64,000 nucleotides of DNA from J027 sp034437655 (lineage in GTDB: Bacteria; Chloroflexota; Anaerolineae; Aggregatilineales; J027): assembly GCA_034437655.1 (NCBI GenBank), contig DAOTTU010000031.1, positions 1-64,000 of the forward strand. The letters run 5' to 3'. The position numbers and the translations under genes were made by a program. Positions 51,353-59,393 of the stretch are shown here, in pieces; the stretch's first letter is position 1, and every line of letters starts with the position of its first letter. The notes beneath the pieces were generated by a model that ran no database searches, was not told the origin of the DNA, and saw nothing but the letters and a program-made list of their open reading frames with translations.

Positions 51353-52306
51353 CTAGCCGATGACGTAGAGCAGCACAAAGATCATCAACACCCACAGCCC
51401 GAGGGTAACTTGAAGGGGACGATCTTCGAACAAGACTTCGGTCGGGTCGCCACCTTTGCCCAGCCGATGAATAATGTACATGTACCGAAAAAGCCCCATA
51501 TAGACGAAAGGCACAGTCAGCAGCATGTATTCTGGGTCGGCTTCTAACAGAATCGTCTCAGCTTCAGTGGCGTAGAGCGTATAGGCGACGGCCGCGCTCG
51601 TAACGACCATCCGCAGCATGTCATCCAATAGTGGCATATTGTAGCCCTTATACGTGTCACGCACCTGGGTGATGTCGTCCACGAAATCGGATTCTTGCAG
51701 CAGCACCAGCTCCTGCCGACGTTTGCCGATAGCGAGGAATAGTGCCAGCAAGCCCACGCATATATACAGCCACGGCGAAAAATTGGTGACGGTTATGACA
51801 ACGATCCCGGCGATGGTGCGCAATACAAACCCGGCCGCAATACAGAATACATCGACCAACACTATGTTTTTCAAGCCAAAGCTATAGCCAATTTGCAACA
51901 CAAAATAAGCCCCCAGCACCAGCGCCAGTTCAGGGCTTACCAGCAACGATGCACCGAGCGCCACGACCGGAAGAATAACATTGGCTGTCACCGCTAGCCG
52001 AACTGGGAGTTGCCCGGAAGGGAGCGGCCGGTCTTTTTTCTTGGGGTGGGCGCGGTCGCGCTCGATATCCACCAGATCATTCATGATGTATACAGCACTG
52101 GCCATGAGCGAAAACATAAAGAACGCGAAGATCACGCGCAGCAGAGCGTCAATATCGTCGAGTTGTCGGTCAAATAAAATGGCGACAAAGACGAAGGCAT
52201 TCTTGGACCACTGCTTCGGGCGCATGGTACGGATAAGACCGCGCAGCGCTGGTGGTAGTATTCCCGTTGTGACAGGAGTGGACTTCGATGTTTCGGCGTT
52301 AGACAC
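51353..52306 (-). CDS. UbiA-family prenyltransferase (decaprenyl-phosphate phosphoribosyltransferase-like)
   Basis: A 317-residue, roughly nine-helix membrane enzyme. The DPPR-synthase-like signatures are visible: LIRTMRPKQWSKNAFVF near the N-terminus, and YIMNDLVDIERDRAHPKKKDRPL with the NDxxDxxxD metal site. Relatives transfer phosphoribose to decaprenyl phosphate for arabinan or ribosylated envelope glycans. A second Asp-rich motif is replaced by YSFGLKNIVLVDVF, as in that subgroup. The frame opens at 52345, but the promoter -10 at 52355-52360 makes that a near-leaderless start; the GTG at 52306 has CGGGAG 9 bp upstream and is preferred. Followed by mvk in the same operon. Confidence 0.85.
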   Translation of the reverse strand: MSNAETSKSTPVTTGILPPALRGLIRTMRPKQWSKNAFVFVAILFDRQLDDIDALLRVIFAFFMFSLMASAVYIMNDLVDIERDRAHPKKKDRPLPSGQLPVRLAVTANVILPVVALGASLLVSPELALVLGAYFVLQIGYSFGLKNIVLVDVFCIAAGFVLRTIAGIVVITVTNFSPWLYICVGLLALFLAIGKRRQELVLLQESDFVDDITQVRDTYKGYNMPLLDDMLRMVVTSAAVAYTLYATEAETILLEADPEYMLLTVPFVYMGLFRYMYIIHRLGKGGDPTEVLFEDRPLQVTLGLWVLMIFVLLYVIG

Positions 52307-52354
52307 GCACAACTGCTCCCGGTGAATAATGTGCAGAACAGGCAAACAGCGGCG

Positions 52355-52379
52355 ATTATAGCATAAAGCGTGCTATCAT
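52355..52379. promoter_or_regulatory. Divergent extended -10 promoters of the ubiA-like gene and tlyA
   Basis: Leftward: TG-C-TATAAT on the minus strand (52363-52355). Rightward: TG-C-TATCAT on the plus strand (52371-52379). The two -10 elements are only 13 bp apart, so polymerases starting in both directions would compete. The -35 positions are poor on both sides. Confidence 0.6.
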
Positions 52380-52414
52380 GGTGGCGACAATTTTCAGAAT
52401 AGATTGAACAATAT

Positions 52415-53227
52415 ATGAAAAAACAAAGACTCGATGTGCTGGTCTATGAGCGCGGACTCGCCCCGAGCCGTGAGATGGCGCAGCGTTATATACAGGCTGG
52501 TGAGATTTCAGTTGACGGCGAACGGCGCACCAAGCCGGGTATGCGTGTTCCTGTAGACGCAGATATCACCTTGAAGGAGGCGGCTCGTTTCGTAAGCCGA
52601 GGGGGGCTGAAATTGCTCAGCGCCTTAGAAGCCTTTGACATTTCTGTTGCGGGGAAAGTCTGTGCAGATGTCGGGGCTAGCACTGGCGGCTTTACCGATT
52701 GCCTGCTGCAATTTGGCGCAACGAAGGTGTATGCACTTGATGTGGGGTATGGCCAGCTAGCCGTTAAGCTCCGCAATGATCCGCGTGTGATTGTCATGGA
52801 ACGTGTTAACGTCCGGCATCTGGCCCAACTGGACGAACCTGTTTCGATAGTGGTTGTTGATGTCAGTTTCATATCATTACAATTGGTGCTGCCGGTGATA
52901 CAGCAATGGTTGACCCCGCAGGCTGACGTGATTCCACTCATCAAGCCACAATTTGAAGCGGGCAAAGCTGACGTTGGCAAAGGTGGCATTATCAAAGATC
53001 ACGATGTCCATCGGCGTGTGTTAGAAGAAATACTGGGCTTTGCGGCAGCACAGGGCTTTGGTGTGGAAGCCGTTATTCAAAGTGGGATTAAAGGCAGCAA
53101 AGGCAACGTCGAGTTTTTGGCATGGCTTTCGCGGGGGCGTGAAAAACCTGCTGTTTCTCACACCATATTGATTGAGCCGCTGATTGCTGCGCTGGTGACA
53201 GACGAAGAAAAAGACCCTCCCGACTAG
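52415..53227 (+). CDS. tlyA: TlyA-family rRNA (cytidine-2'-O)-methyltransferase
   Basis: A 270-residue SAM-dependent methyltransferase (16S/23S rRNA 2'-O-methylation; also called haemolysin-like). N-terminal S4 RNA-binding domain (1-60, RLDVLVYERGLAPSREMAQRYIQAGEISVDG), the linker SRGGLKLLSALEAF, then the FtsJ-like Rossmann fold with ADVGASTGGFTDCLLQFGA, DVGYGQLA, VVVDVSFISL, and LIKPQFEAG. All are in the expected positions for TlyA. No clear ribosome site precedes the ATG. The last codons form the left arm of a bidirectional terminator, and the stop codon lies in its loop. In some bacteria it sits next to recN or nadK; here those are not seen. Confidence 0.92.
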   Translation: MKKQRLDVLVYERGLAPSREMAQRYIQAGEISVDGERRTKPGMRVPVDADITLKEAARFVSRGGLKLLSALEAFDISVAGKVCADVGASTGGFTDCLLQFGATKVYALDVGYGQLAVKLRNDPRVIVMERVNVRHLAQLDEPVSIVVVDVSFISLQLVLPVIQQWLTPQADVIPLIKPQFEAGKADVGKGGIIKDHDVHRRVLEEILGFAAAQGFGVEAVIQSGIKGSKGNVEFLAWLSRGREKPAVSHTILIEPLIAALVTDEEKDPPD

Positions 53228-53243
53228 GCAGAAAGGGTCTTTT
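53209..53243. terminator. Bidirectional terminator shared by tlyA and pyk
   Basis: AAAAGACCCT (53209-53218) and AGGGTCTTTT (53234-53243) form a perfect 10 bp stem with a 15-base loop. The plus strand ends in TTTT, and the minus strand continues into TTTTT, so it can end transcription from both convergent genes. The tlyA stop (53225-53227) is in the loop. Confidence 0.88.
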
Positions 53244-53269
53244 GTGCAGTAACAAGTGTTGTTGTGTAC

Positions 53270-54742
53270 CTAAAGGAACCCACCGTCATCGCCGACGCGG
53301 TGTACCTTGAGGAAGTTGGTATGGCCACCAGCACCAAACGGCACCCCGGCAATGATAACCATAATGTCGTCTGTTTCGACGTATTTGGCTTCTTGCGCCG
53401 CCGTAACAACGACTCTCAGCATTTCGTCAATGGTATGGAACTCATCAACCATCATTGGGAGTACTCCCCAGATGAGTGCCATACGGTTGAAGGTCGCGTT
53501 GTTGGGGGTTACACACAAAATCGGTGTATTGGGACGCTCACGGGCAACGCGGCGCGCCGTGTAGCCGGTCCAGGTACTGGTGACCAGCAGCTTGGCTCCC
53601 AGAATATCGGCTATTTGTTTGGTCGCAAAGCTGATGGCGTTGGCAGTCAGGTTGCCACTGCTACGACTAACGCGGGTCGTTTCACGCTCTGGGTGTTTGC
53701 CATAATAGGGTAGGTTCTTTTCAGATATCGCAGCAATGGCGGCCATGGTTGTTACGGCTTCAACGGGATACTTGCCCGAGGCGGTTTCACCAGAGAGCAT
53801 GACTGCATCAGTGCCGTCAAAAATCGCATTTGCGACGTCAGATGCTTCGGCACGGGTTGGGCGCGGAGACTCAATCATGCTATTGAGCATTTGAGTCGCT
53901 GTGATAACGGGTTTGCCAACTTTGTTGCACATACTGATGATGCGCTTTTGCTGGATGGGCACTTCGGCCGCTGGAATTTCTAACCCGAGATCGCCACGAG
54001 CCACCATAATGCCGTCTGAGTGCTTGAGGATATTCTCAAAGTTGTCAATAGCCTCGAACTTCTCAATCTTGGCGATGAGCCACACGTCACCACCATGATG
54101 GCGCAGCAGCCACCGCAATTCACGCATATCGTCAGCGTTGCGTACAAACGACATGGCCATGAAATCAACGCCTTGTTTCAGTGCAAAAACTGCATCGTCA
54201 CGATCTTTTTCGGTCAGGGCCGACAACGACGACAGCTTTGCGTCTGGCGACGATACGCCTTTGCGACTTTTCAGGAGCCCACCGACAACGACCTCACAGA
54301 CAAGCGCATCGCCAGTCGTGCTGCGGACAACCATTTCAAGCTCACCGTCGTCCAGTAGCAATCGATTGCCAGCATGGACATCCACGATGAACTCTGGATG
54401 GGGGAGGGGGAGTTGACGCTTGCTCTGGTCTGGGTTCTCGCGCGTTGTCAGGATAATCTGGTCGCCGGGTTGAATGTCAATACCGTCGTTCTCAAGTTTG
54501 CCGAGGCGAATTTTGGGCCCCTGCAAGTCAGCGAGAACGCCGACCACAGCGCCTTCTTCCTGAGCGACTTTGCGAATCCGTTTGATAACTTCAGCATGAC
54601 CCTCCTGGCTACCATGACTGAAGTTGATACGGGCGACGTCTAACCCGGCACGGATCATTTTGCGGAGCGTTTCTTCGTCCTGTGACGTCGGGCCGATAGT
54701 GGCAACAATTTTAGTCCGTTTGTTTTTCAGCGAGCGTAGCAT
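53270..54742 (-). CDS. pyk: Pyruvate kinase
   Basis: Last step of glycolysis: phosphoenolpyruvate plus ADP to pyruvate plus ATP. Full-length at 490 residues. Seen: N-terminal RTKIVATIGPTSQD, RINFSHG, the barrel signature IKRIR-type start, MVARGDLGLEIPAAEVP, VITATQML, TRAEASDVANAIFDGTDAVMLSGETASG, and the C-terminal domain with LLVTSTWTGYTARRVARERP and AGVPFGAGGHTN. The Lys before the Mg site is present (IAKIEKFEAI). ATG start 9 bp after the enolase stop, so it is the third gene of the DRTGG-eno-pyk operon. Ends at a bidirectional terminator. Confidence 0.96.
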   Translation of the reverse strand: MLRSLKNKRTKIVATIGPTSQDEETLRKMIRAGLDVARINFSHGSQEGHAEVIKRIRKVAQEEGAVVGVLADLQGPKIRLGKLENDGIDIQPGDQIILTTRENPDQSKRQLPLPHPEFIVDVHAGNRLLLDDGELEMVVRSTTGDALVCEVVVGGLLKSRKGVSSPDAKLSSLSALTEKDRDDAVFALKQGVDFMAMSFVRNADDMRELRWLLRHHGGDVWLIAKIEKFEAIDNFENILKHSDGIMVARGDLGLEIPAAEVPIQQKRIISMCNKVGKPVITATQMLNSMIESPRPTRAEASDVANAIFDGTDAVMLSGETASGKYPVEAVTTMAAIAAISEKNLPYYGKHPERETTRVSRSSGNLTANAISFATKQIADILGAKLLVTSTWTGYTARRVARERPNTPILCVTPNNATFNRMALIWGVLPMMVDEFHTIDEMLRVVVTAAQEAKYVETDDIMVIIAGVPFGAGGHTNFLKVHRVGDDGGFL

Positions 54743-54751
54743 AACGTTCCT

Positions 54752-56047
54752 TTATAGCTCTCTGGAAATGTTAGGGAAGGCGTTCTTTCCGGCGAACGTT
54801 GCTGTTGTACCGAGATCATCTTCAATCCGTAACAGTTGATTGTATTTAGCAACACGGTCACTACGGGCGGGCGCGCCAGTCTTAATCTGTCCAGCGTTAA
54901 GCGCAACAACCAGGTCGGCAATTGTGGCGTCTTCCGTTTCGCCGCTGCGGTGGCTAACGACGACGGTCCAGCCTGCTTGTTGGCTCATCCGACTGGCAGC
55001 AATGGCTTCAGTCAATGAACCAATCTGGTTGACCTTGCACAGCAGTGAATTGGCATTCTTGCCCGTAATGGCACGCTGCACGCGGTCAACATTGGTTACG
55101 AGGAGGTCATCGCCGACAATCTGAACTTTATCACCAACAGCGGCGACCAGATCCGCCCAGGCGTCCCAGTCGTTTTCGTCAAGGCCATCTTCGAGGCTAA
55201 CGATCGGGTATTTCTCGGCCCAGTTCGTCCAGAATTTGACCATTTCAGCGCTGCTGAGTGCTTTGCCTTCGGTGGCAAGTTGATATTTGCCATCTTCATA
55301 GATTTCGCTGGCGGCGGGGTCCAGTGCCAGATAGATGTCGTCACCCGGTGTGAAGCCTGCTTTCTGTATCGCTTCGAGGATGATTTCAATAGCGGCTTCG
55401 TTAGTGGACAAGCTCGGTGCAAAACCACCTTCGTCGCCAACAGTTGTCCCCATCCCACGATCATGCAGCACTTTCTTCAAAGTATGGTAGATTTCAGCAC
55501 CCCAGCGCAGGCCTTCCGAAAAGCTGGACGCGCCAACCGGCATGACCATAAATTCTTGAAAGTCGGTGCTATTGGTAGCGTGTTTACCGCCGTTCATGAT
55601 GTTCATCATCGGCACGGGAAGTTGATGTGCATAAACGCCGCCCAGATAACGGTACAGCGGCATGCCAACACTGGCGGCAGCGGCATGAGCAACTGCGAGT
55701 GAAACGCCCAGAATTGCGTTTGCTCCGAGCTTGCCTTTGTTGGGTGTGCCGTCGAGTTCAAGCATCGCATGGTCAATCGCCATCTGATCCAGCGCGGAAT
55801 ATTCACCAATCAGGGCATCGGCAATAGTCTCGTTGACGTTTTGAACCGCCTGCTCAACGCTCTTGCCCATGTAGTAGCTTTTGTCCCCGTCGCGCAATTC
55901 AACGGCTTCGTGTTCCCCCGTAGACGCGCCACTGGGAACCATCGCCCGGCCATATGCCCCGTCTTCAAGCTGGACTTCAACCTCAACGGTTGGGTTGCCA
56001 CGTGAGTCAAGGACCTGACGCCCAAAAATGGTTTCGATAATTGTCAT
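54752..56047 (-). CDS. eno: Enolase
   Basis: Converts 2-phosphoglycerate to phosphoenolpyruvate. Complete at 431 residues, with MTIIETIFGRQVLDSRGNPTVEVEV at the start, SGASTGEHEAVELRDGD, GEYSALDQMAIDHAMLELDGT, the Mg ligands Asp in YLALDPAASE, SLEDGLDENDWDAW, and VGDDLLVTN, the catalytic Lys in LLCKVNQIGSLTEAI, and SHRSGETED near the end. The start codon overlaps the stop of the DRTGG-domain gene (ATGA). It feeds its product directly to pyruvate kinase, the next gene. Confidence 0.97.
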   Translation of the reverse strand: MTIIETIFGRQVLDSRGNPTVEVEVQLEDGAYGRAMVPSGASTGEHEAVELRDGDKSYYMGKSVEQAVQNVNETIADALIGEYSALDQMAIDHAMLELDGTPNKGKLGANAILGVSLAVAHAAAASVGMPLYRYLGGVYAHQLPVPMMNIMNGGKHATNSTDFQEFMVMPVGASSFSEGLRWGAEIYHTLKKVLHDRGMGTTVGDEGGFAPSLSTNEAAIEIILEAIQKAGFTPGDDIYLALDPAASEIYEDGKYQLATEGKALSSAEMVKFWTNWAEKYPIVSLEDGLDENDWDAWADLVAAVGDKVQIVGDDLLVTNVDRVQRAITGKNANSLLCKVNQIGSLTEAIAASRMSQQAGWTVVVSHRSGETEDATIADLVVALNAGQIKTGAPARSDRVAKYNQLLRIEDDLGTTATFAGKNAFPNISREL

Positions 56048-57138
56048 AGTTGTTTTGTCCTCTCAAGGTCAGTAAATAAGCGATCATAGTCAAGGTGTTG
56101 GGCCAACACAGCCTGGAAACGATTTAGCTTTTCAGCCTGGCCCAGCGGTGTTTTTCCGAAAACTCGTTCGATCTTCTCCAGTGCTTGCATGGTCGCATCT
56201 TGTACAGATAATACCGCAATTCCGACATCTTCGGCACGCTGAAGGATGTGCGAATTGACAGTTTCTGTTCCTGTTAAGATTAGACATGCGACCGAACTAG
56301 ACTCAAGTGCAGCGCCCTGTAAGTCTGCACGATCAGCCCCGGTGATCACACCTGTATTGCTGGCAGCACGCAGAATTGGCAGCGCCGATTCAACCGACAT
56401 CGCACCGATGGAAAACCCCTCGATCAAACGCTGGTGTTGCGCTTCCCCAACAAGTATCTCAGCACCAAGCAAACGGGTAAGTTCACCAATGCTGATCGCA
56501 CGTAGCTGGGGCTGCAACGGGAGGCTGCCATAGAGCGTGACCTTGTGCTGGTTCAGATAGGGCTGTACCAGCGACTCGATAAGTGCCTGTTCATCGTCTG
56601 GAACGCTATTGATAATCGCGCCCAACAACCGCTCTCCTAGAAGTTCACGGGCTGCCAGTATGTCGTCGAGTGTGAGTACACTCCCGCGCCAGCCACTGAC
56701 AATCAACACCGGGAGGTTGTAACGTTCCGGGACAGAGCGAATATGCACCCCGGTTGCGAAGCCATCACGCAGCGTGCCACCACCTTCAATGAGCAAAAAG
56801 TCACGCCCCTGTCGAAGTGTGGCAATCGACGAGTCGATGCGTTGCCACAGTGCGTCAACATCCACAGTTTGTTGCTGAAGATCATTCAGTAAGTCCTTAT
56901 CGGCGCGCACCGGGGCTATGATCGTGGTATCGACGGATGTCAGCCCAAAAACACGGCGTGCAAACTGCGCGTCCTGGTCAACGTCTCCGCTTAAATCGTT
57001 CGGATAATAACCCTGCACGCTGAGCGGCTTGAAATAGGCAACGGCATGGCCGCGTGATCGCGCATGCAACCCAATGCCAAGCGCCAGTGCTGTTTTGCCA
57101 GAATAAGCAGTGGTTGATGCGATATAAAGGGACTTCAT
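56044..57138 (-). CDS. BioD-like P-loop plus DRTGG-domain protein (Pta N-terminal-like)
   Basis: A 364-residue cytosolic protein matching the regulatory N-terminal part of long phosphotransacetylases. Residues 1-205 form a dethiobiotin-synthase-like P-loop domain (MKSLYIASTTAYSGKTALALGIG with Walker A at about 8-16; LLIEGGGTL; PVLIVSGWRG). Residues 215-335 form a DRTGG domain (ISIGELTRLLGAEILVGE, GVITGADRADLQGAALESSSVACLILTG). The acetyl-transfer domain is absent, so it is presumably a regulator or sensor rather than an enzyme. First gene of the operon with eno and pyk, which suggests a link between acetyl-CoA/acetate metabolism and lower glycolysis. Confidence 0.85.
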   Translation of the reverse strand: MKSLYIASTTAYSGKTALALGIGLHARSRGHAVAYFKPLSVQGYYPNDLSGDVDQDAQFARRVFGLTSVDTTIIAPVRADKDLLNDLQQQTVDVDALWQRIDSSIATLRQGRDFLLIEGGGTLRDGFATGVHIRSVPERYNLPVLIVSGWRGSVLTLDDILAARELLGERLLGAIINSVPDDEQALIESLVQPYLNQHKVTLYGSLPLQPQLRAISIGELTRLLGAEILVGEAQHQRLIEGFSIGAMSVESALPILRAASNTGVITGADRADLQGAALESSSVACLILTGTETVNSHILQRAEDVGIAVLSVQDATMQALEKIERVFGKTPLGQAEKLNRFQAVLAQHLDYDRLFTDLERTKQL

Positions 57139-57174
57139 AAATGATTTACGTCCTTTGTTGTTACGCTTATCGTT

Positions 57175-57204
57175 TTTATACAGTCAGTGTAAAGCCAAGA
57201 TCAA
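57175..57204 (-). promoter_or_regulatory. Promoter of the DRTGG-eno-pyk operon
   Basis: Minus strand: TTGATC (57204-57199), 18 bp spacer, TATAAA (57180-57175). The start near 57168 gives a leader of about 30 nt, with AAAGGA before the ATG at 57138. Confidence 0.65.
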
Positions 57205-57229
57205 AGTAGAGTAATATAAATTTAAACTG

Positions 57230-58048
57230 CTAGCGGTGTAACAACCTGACAGCTTCACCGGGTAGCGCGACGATGCTCCAACCTTCACCGACACGCTCCT
57301 GTGAGGTCTGCAGGCGCATTTGATGATGCCAGAGCGCTTGCTGCCCGTGTACTTCAACAACCGCACTGTTGATTTCAACCACGTCTTCGGCCTGCGCCGC
57401 AGCACGATACTCAAACTCATGAGCCAGAATGCTCGTATCGTCTGGATCAATGCCATCTTGTGTGACATCTTGAAGAATCCGGTCTTCAAGCCAGCGGATG
57501 TAATGCGCGTTATTGACGTGTTTTGCGCGGTCAATTTCGAAGTGCCGGGCCCGGCATGTGCGCGCTGTGTAGACTGGATTTGAGACTGCCGTGCTGCCAG
57601 ACAAGCGGGTCTGGATAGGTTCAGGCGGTGTGTTTTGCATCGGGCCGTAGTTATCAACGAAACTTTCCAATAGACGTGCTGGCCGCCCACGGTTACGATC
57701 AACGAATACCCAATTTGCTCGGGCGCGCACAATCCGGTTGTCTCCTCGCCACAATTCATACTCACGGTGCGACTGCACACGCTTCATGTCCGAAATCCAC
57801 GACTTACCCAGCAAACGGTCGCCATAGTAGGCGGGCTGTTCAAAGCGGACATACCATTTCCGAATCAACCACAGGTAGCCATGCGTGTCAAACCAGTTAT
57901 TGTCATACCCGGCGCGACTGCTGGCTTGTACAGCCATTTCTTCTAAATAGTTCATGATAGTGCCATGTAGCAATGTATTATTGTGCCCGATTTCGTAAGA
58001 GCGTACGGTGAATTCCAGCGTTGTAACATTTGGTGTGTTGCTGTCCAC
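57230..58048 (-). CDS. Acyl-ACP thioesterase-like double-hotdog protein
   Basis: A 272-residue thioesterase with two hotdog domains in tandem, about 10-140 and 160-265. The first has HGTIMNYLEEMAVQASSRAGYDNNWF, the hotdog helix region, and YVRFEQPAYYGDRL; the second has HVNNAHYIRWLEDRIL, resembling the N-x-H motif area of plant-type and bacterial acyl-ACP thioesterases. Residues FVDRNRGRPARL are as in FatA/FatB relatives. Likely releases fatty acids from acyl-ACP. The frame extends to 58138, but the -10 (58083-58088) lies inside that extension; the GTG at 58048 with AGGACAGG upstream is the likely start. Confidence 0.8.
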   Translation of the reverse strand: MDSNTPNVTTLEFTVRSYEIGHNNTLLHGTIMNYLEEMAVQASSRAGYDNNWFDTHGYLWLIRKWYVRFEQPAYYGDRLLGKSWISDMKRVQSHREYELWRGDNRIVRARANWVFVDRNRGRPARLLESFVDNYGPMQNTPPEPIQTRLSGSTAVSNPVYTARTCRARHFEIDRAKHVNNAHYIRWLEDRILQDVTQDGIDPDDTSILAHEFEYRAAAQAEDVVEINSAVVEVHGQQALWHHQMRLQTSQERVGEGWSIVALPGEAVRLLHR

Positions 58049-58082
58049 TGTGGCCTGTCCTGTGTATTCCCGGTAGATTTCG

Positions 58083-58090
58083 ATTATACT
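58083..58090. promoter_or_regulatory. Overlapping divergent -10 elements
   Basis: TATAAT on the minus strand (58088-58083, for the thioesterase) and TATACT on the plus strand (58085-58090, for the cysteine desulfurase) share four bases. Only one could be bound at a time. The -35 regions are weak in both directions. Confidence 0.5.
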
Positions 58091-58137
58091 AATAAAAGAC
58101 AGTTCTAACACACTCTGGCTTTTGATATGGAGGGGCA

Positions 58138-59313
58138 ATGTCTTCTACACTACCGCATATTTACCTTGACCACAGCGCAACGACTCCCGTTGATGAGCGC
58201 GTTGTTGCGGCAATGCATCCCTATTTTCAGCAGATTTACGGCAATCCTTCCTCGGTGCATCGATTTGGGCAAGAAGCCGACGGTGCTGTCGAACAGGCCC
58301 GCTATCGCGTGGCACAGGTGTTTGGGTGTTTGCCCAAAGAAGTCGTTTTCACCAGTTGCGGTTCTGAAAGCGATAATCTGGGTGTGCGTGGGGCGGCTTT
58401 AGCAGCGCGTCAGGCTGGCAAAGGGGCGCATATTGTTACGCAACCACTGGAACATACCGCAGTCGGGCGTACTGCACAACAACTTGCTGAGGTCTTCGGG
58501 TTTGAGATGAGTCATGCCCCGGTAGACAAACACGGCCGCGTAACGCCAGAAGCATTGCGTTCAGTCATGCGTGAGGATACTGTGCTGGTGTCACTGATGC
58601 ACGCGAACAATGAGATCGGTACGGTTAATCCGATTGCGGAACTGGCCGAGGTGGCGCACGAGTTTGGTGCAGTGTTCCATACTGACGCCGTGCAGTCCCC
58701 GGGGCAGCTTCCCCTGAATGTTGACGCACTAAACGTGGATTTGCTCTCTATTTCTGGACATAAATTTTATGGCCCGAAGGGCGTTGGGGCGCTCTATGTG
58801 CGGCAGGGGACCGATATGCTGCCGATGCAAACCGGGGGCAGCCATGAATTCGGACTGCGTAGCGGGACACATAATGTCCCGCTGATTATCGGTATGGCAG
58901 AAGCGTTGACCATTGCCGAGCAAGAACGGGCCACCCATGTCTCGCATCATCTGAAGCTGCGCGATGCGCTCATTGCTGGCATTCTCAAAGGTGTGCCAGA
59001 CACCGAATTGACCGGCTGTCCAGAAGATCGCTTGCCTTCACATGCGAGTTTTGTCTTCCGTCACGTTGACGCCAACAACCTGCTCATGCAACTCGACGCG
59101 CAGGGAATCGCTGCCTCGTCGGGAAGTGCCTGCAAGACGGGCAACCCAGAACCCTCTGGTGTGATTGTGGCGCTTGGCTATGATAATGAGTGGTCGATGG
59201 GGAGCCTGCGCCTAACGGTAGGGCGGCAAAACACGATGACAGAAATTAACATCTTGCTCGACACCCTCCCCGCAATTGTTGAAACCGCCCGCAAGCTATG
59301 GATGCCTGTTTAG
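58138..59313 (+). CDS. Cysteine desulfurase (NifS/IscS family)
   Basis: PLP enzyme of 391 residues that takes sulfur from cysteine for Fe-S clusters or thiolated tRNA. Seen: YLDHSATTPVDERVV at the start, GSESDNLG, the PLP Lys in SISGHKFYGPKGVGALYVR, and the active-site Cys in ASSGSACKTG within a long loop. The long loop is characteristic of group I (IscS/NifS). GGAGGGG lies 6 bp before the ATG. A scaffold gene (iscU or nifU) or mnmA does not follow; the next gene is convergent. Specific role therefore not fixed. Confidence 0.93.
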   Translation: MSSTLPHIYLDHSATTPVDERVVAAMHPYFQQIYGNPSSVHRFGQEADGAVEQARYRVAQVFGCLPKEVVFTSCGSESDNLGVRGAALAARQAGKGAHIVTQPLEHTAVGRTAQQLAEVFGFEMSHAPVDKHGRVTPEALRSVMREDTVLVSLMHANNEIGTVNPIAELAEVAHEFGAVFHTDAVQSPGQLPLNVDALNVDLLSISGHKFYGPKGVGALYVRQGTDMLPMQTGGSHEFGLRSGTHNVPLIIGMAEALTIAEQERATHVSHHLKLRDALIAGILKGVPDTELTGCPEDRLPSHASFVFRHVDANNLLMQLDAQGIAASSGSACKTGNPEPSGVIVALGYDNEWSMGSLRLTVGRQNTMTEINILLDTLPAIVETARKLWMPV

Positions 59314-59335
59314 CGTTTCCTGCTTCTATAATATT

Positions 59336-59375
59336 GGGTCGTCATTGTCAGACGTGAAGGTCTGCACGACGACCC
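59336..59375. other. Nested inverted repeat between convergent genes
   Basis: Outer arms GGGTCGTC (59336-59343) and GACGACCC (59368-59375), inner arms CAGAC (59349-59353) and GTCTG (59360-59364). The structure is symmetrical, so it could fold in RNA from either strand. Neither side has a U-tract, so it is not a typical intrinsic terminator. It lies 18-23 bp from both neighbouring gene ends. Confidence 0.6.
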
Positions 59376-59393
59376 GCATATATACGGTATCTT

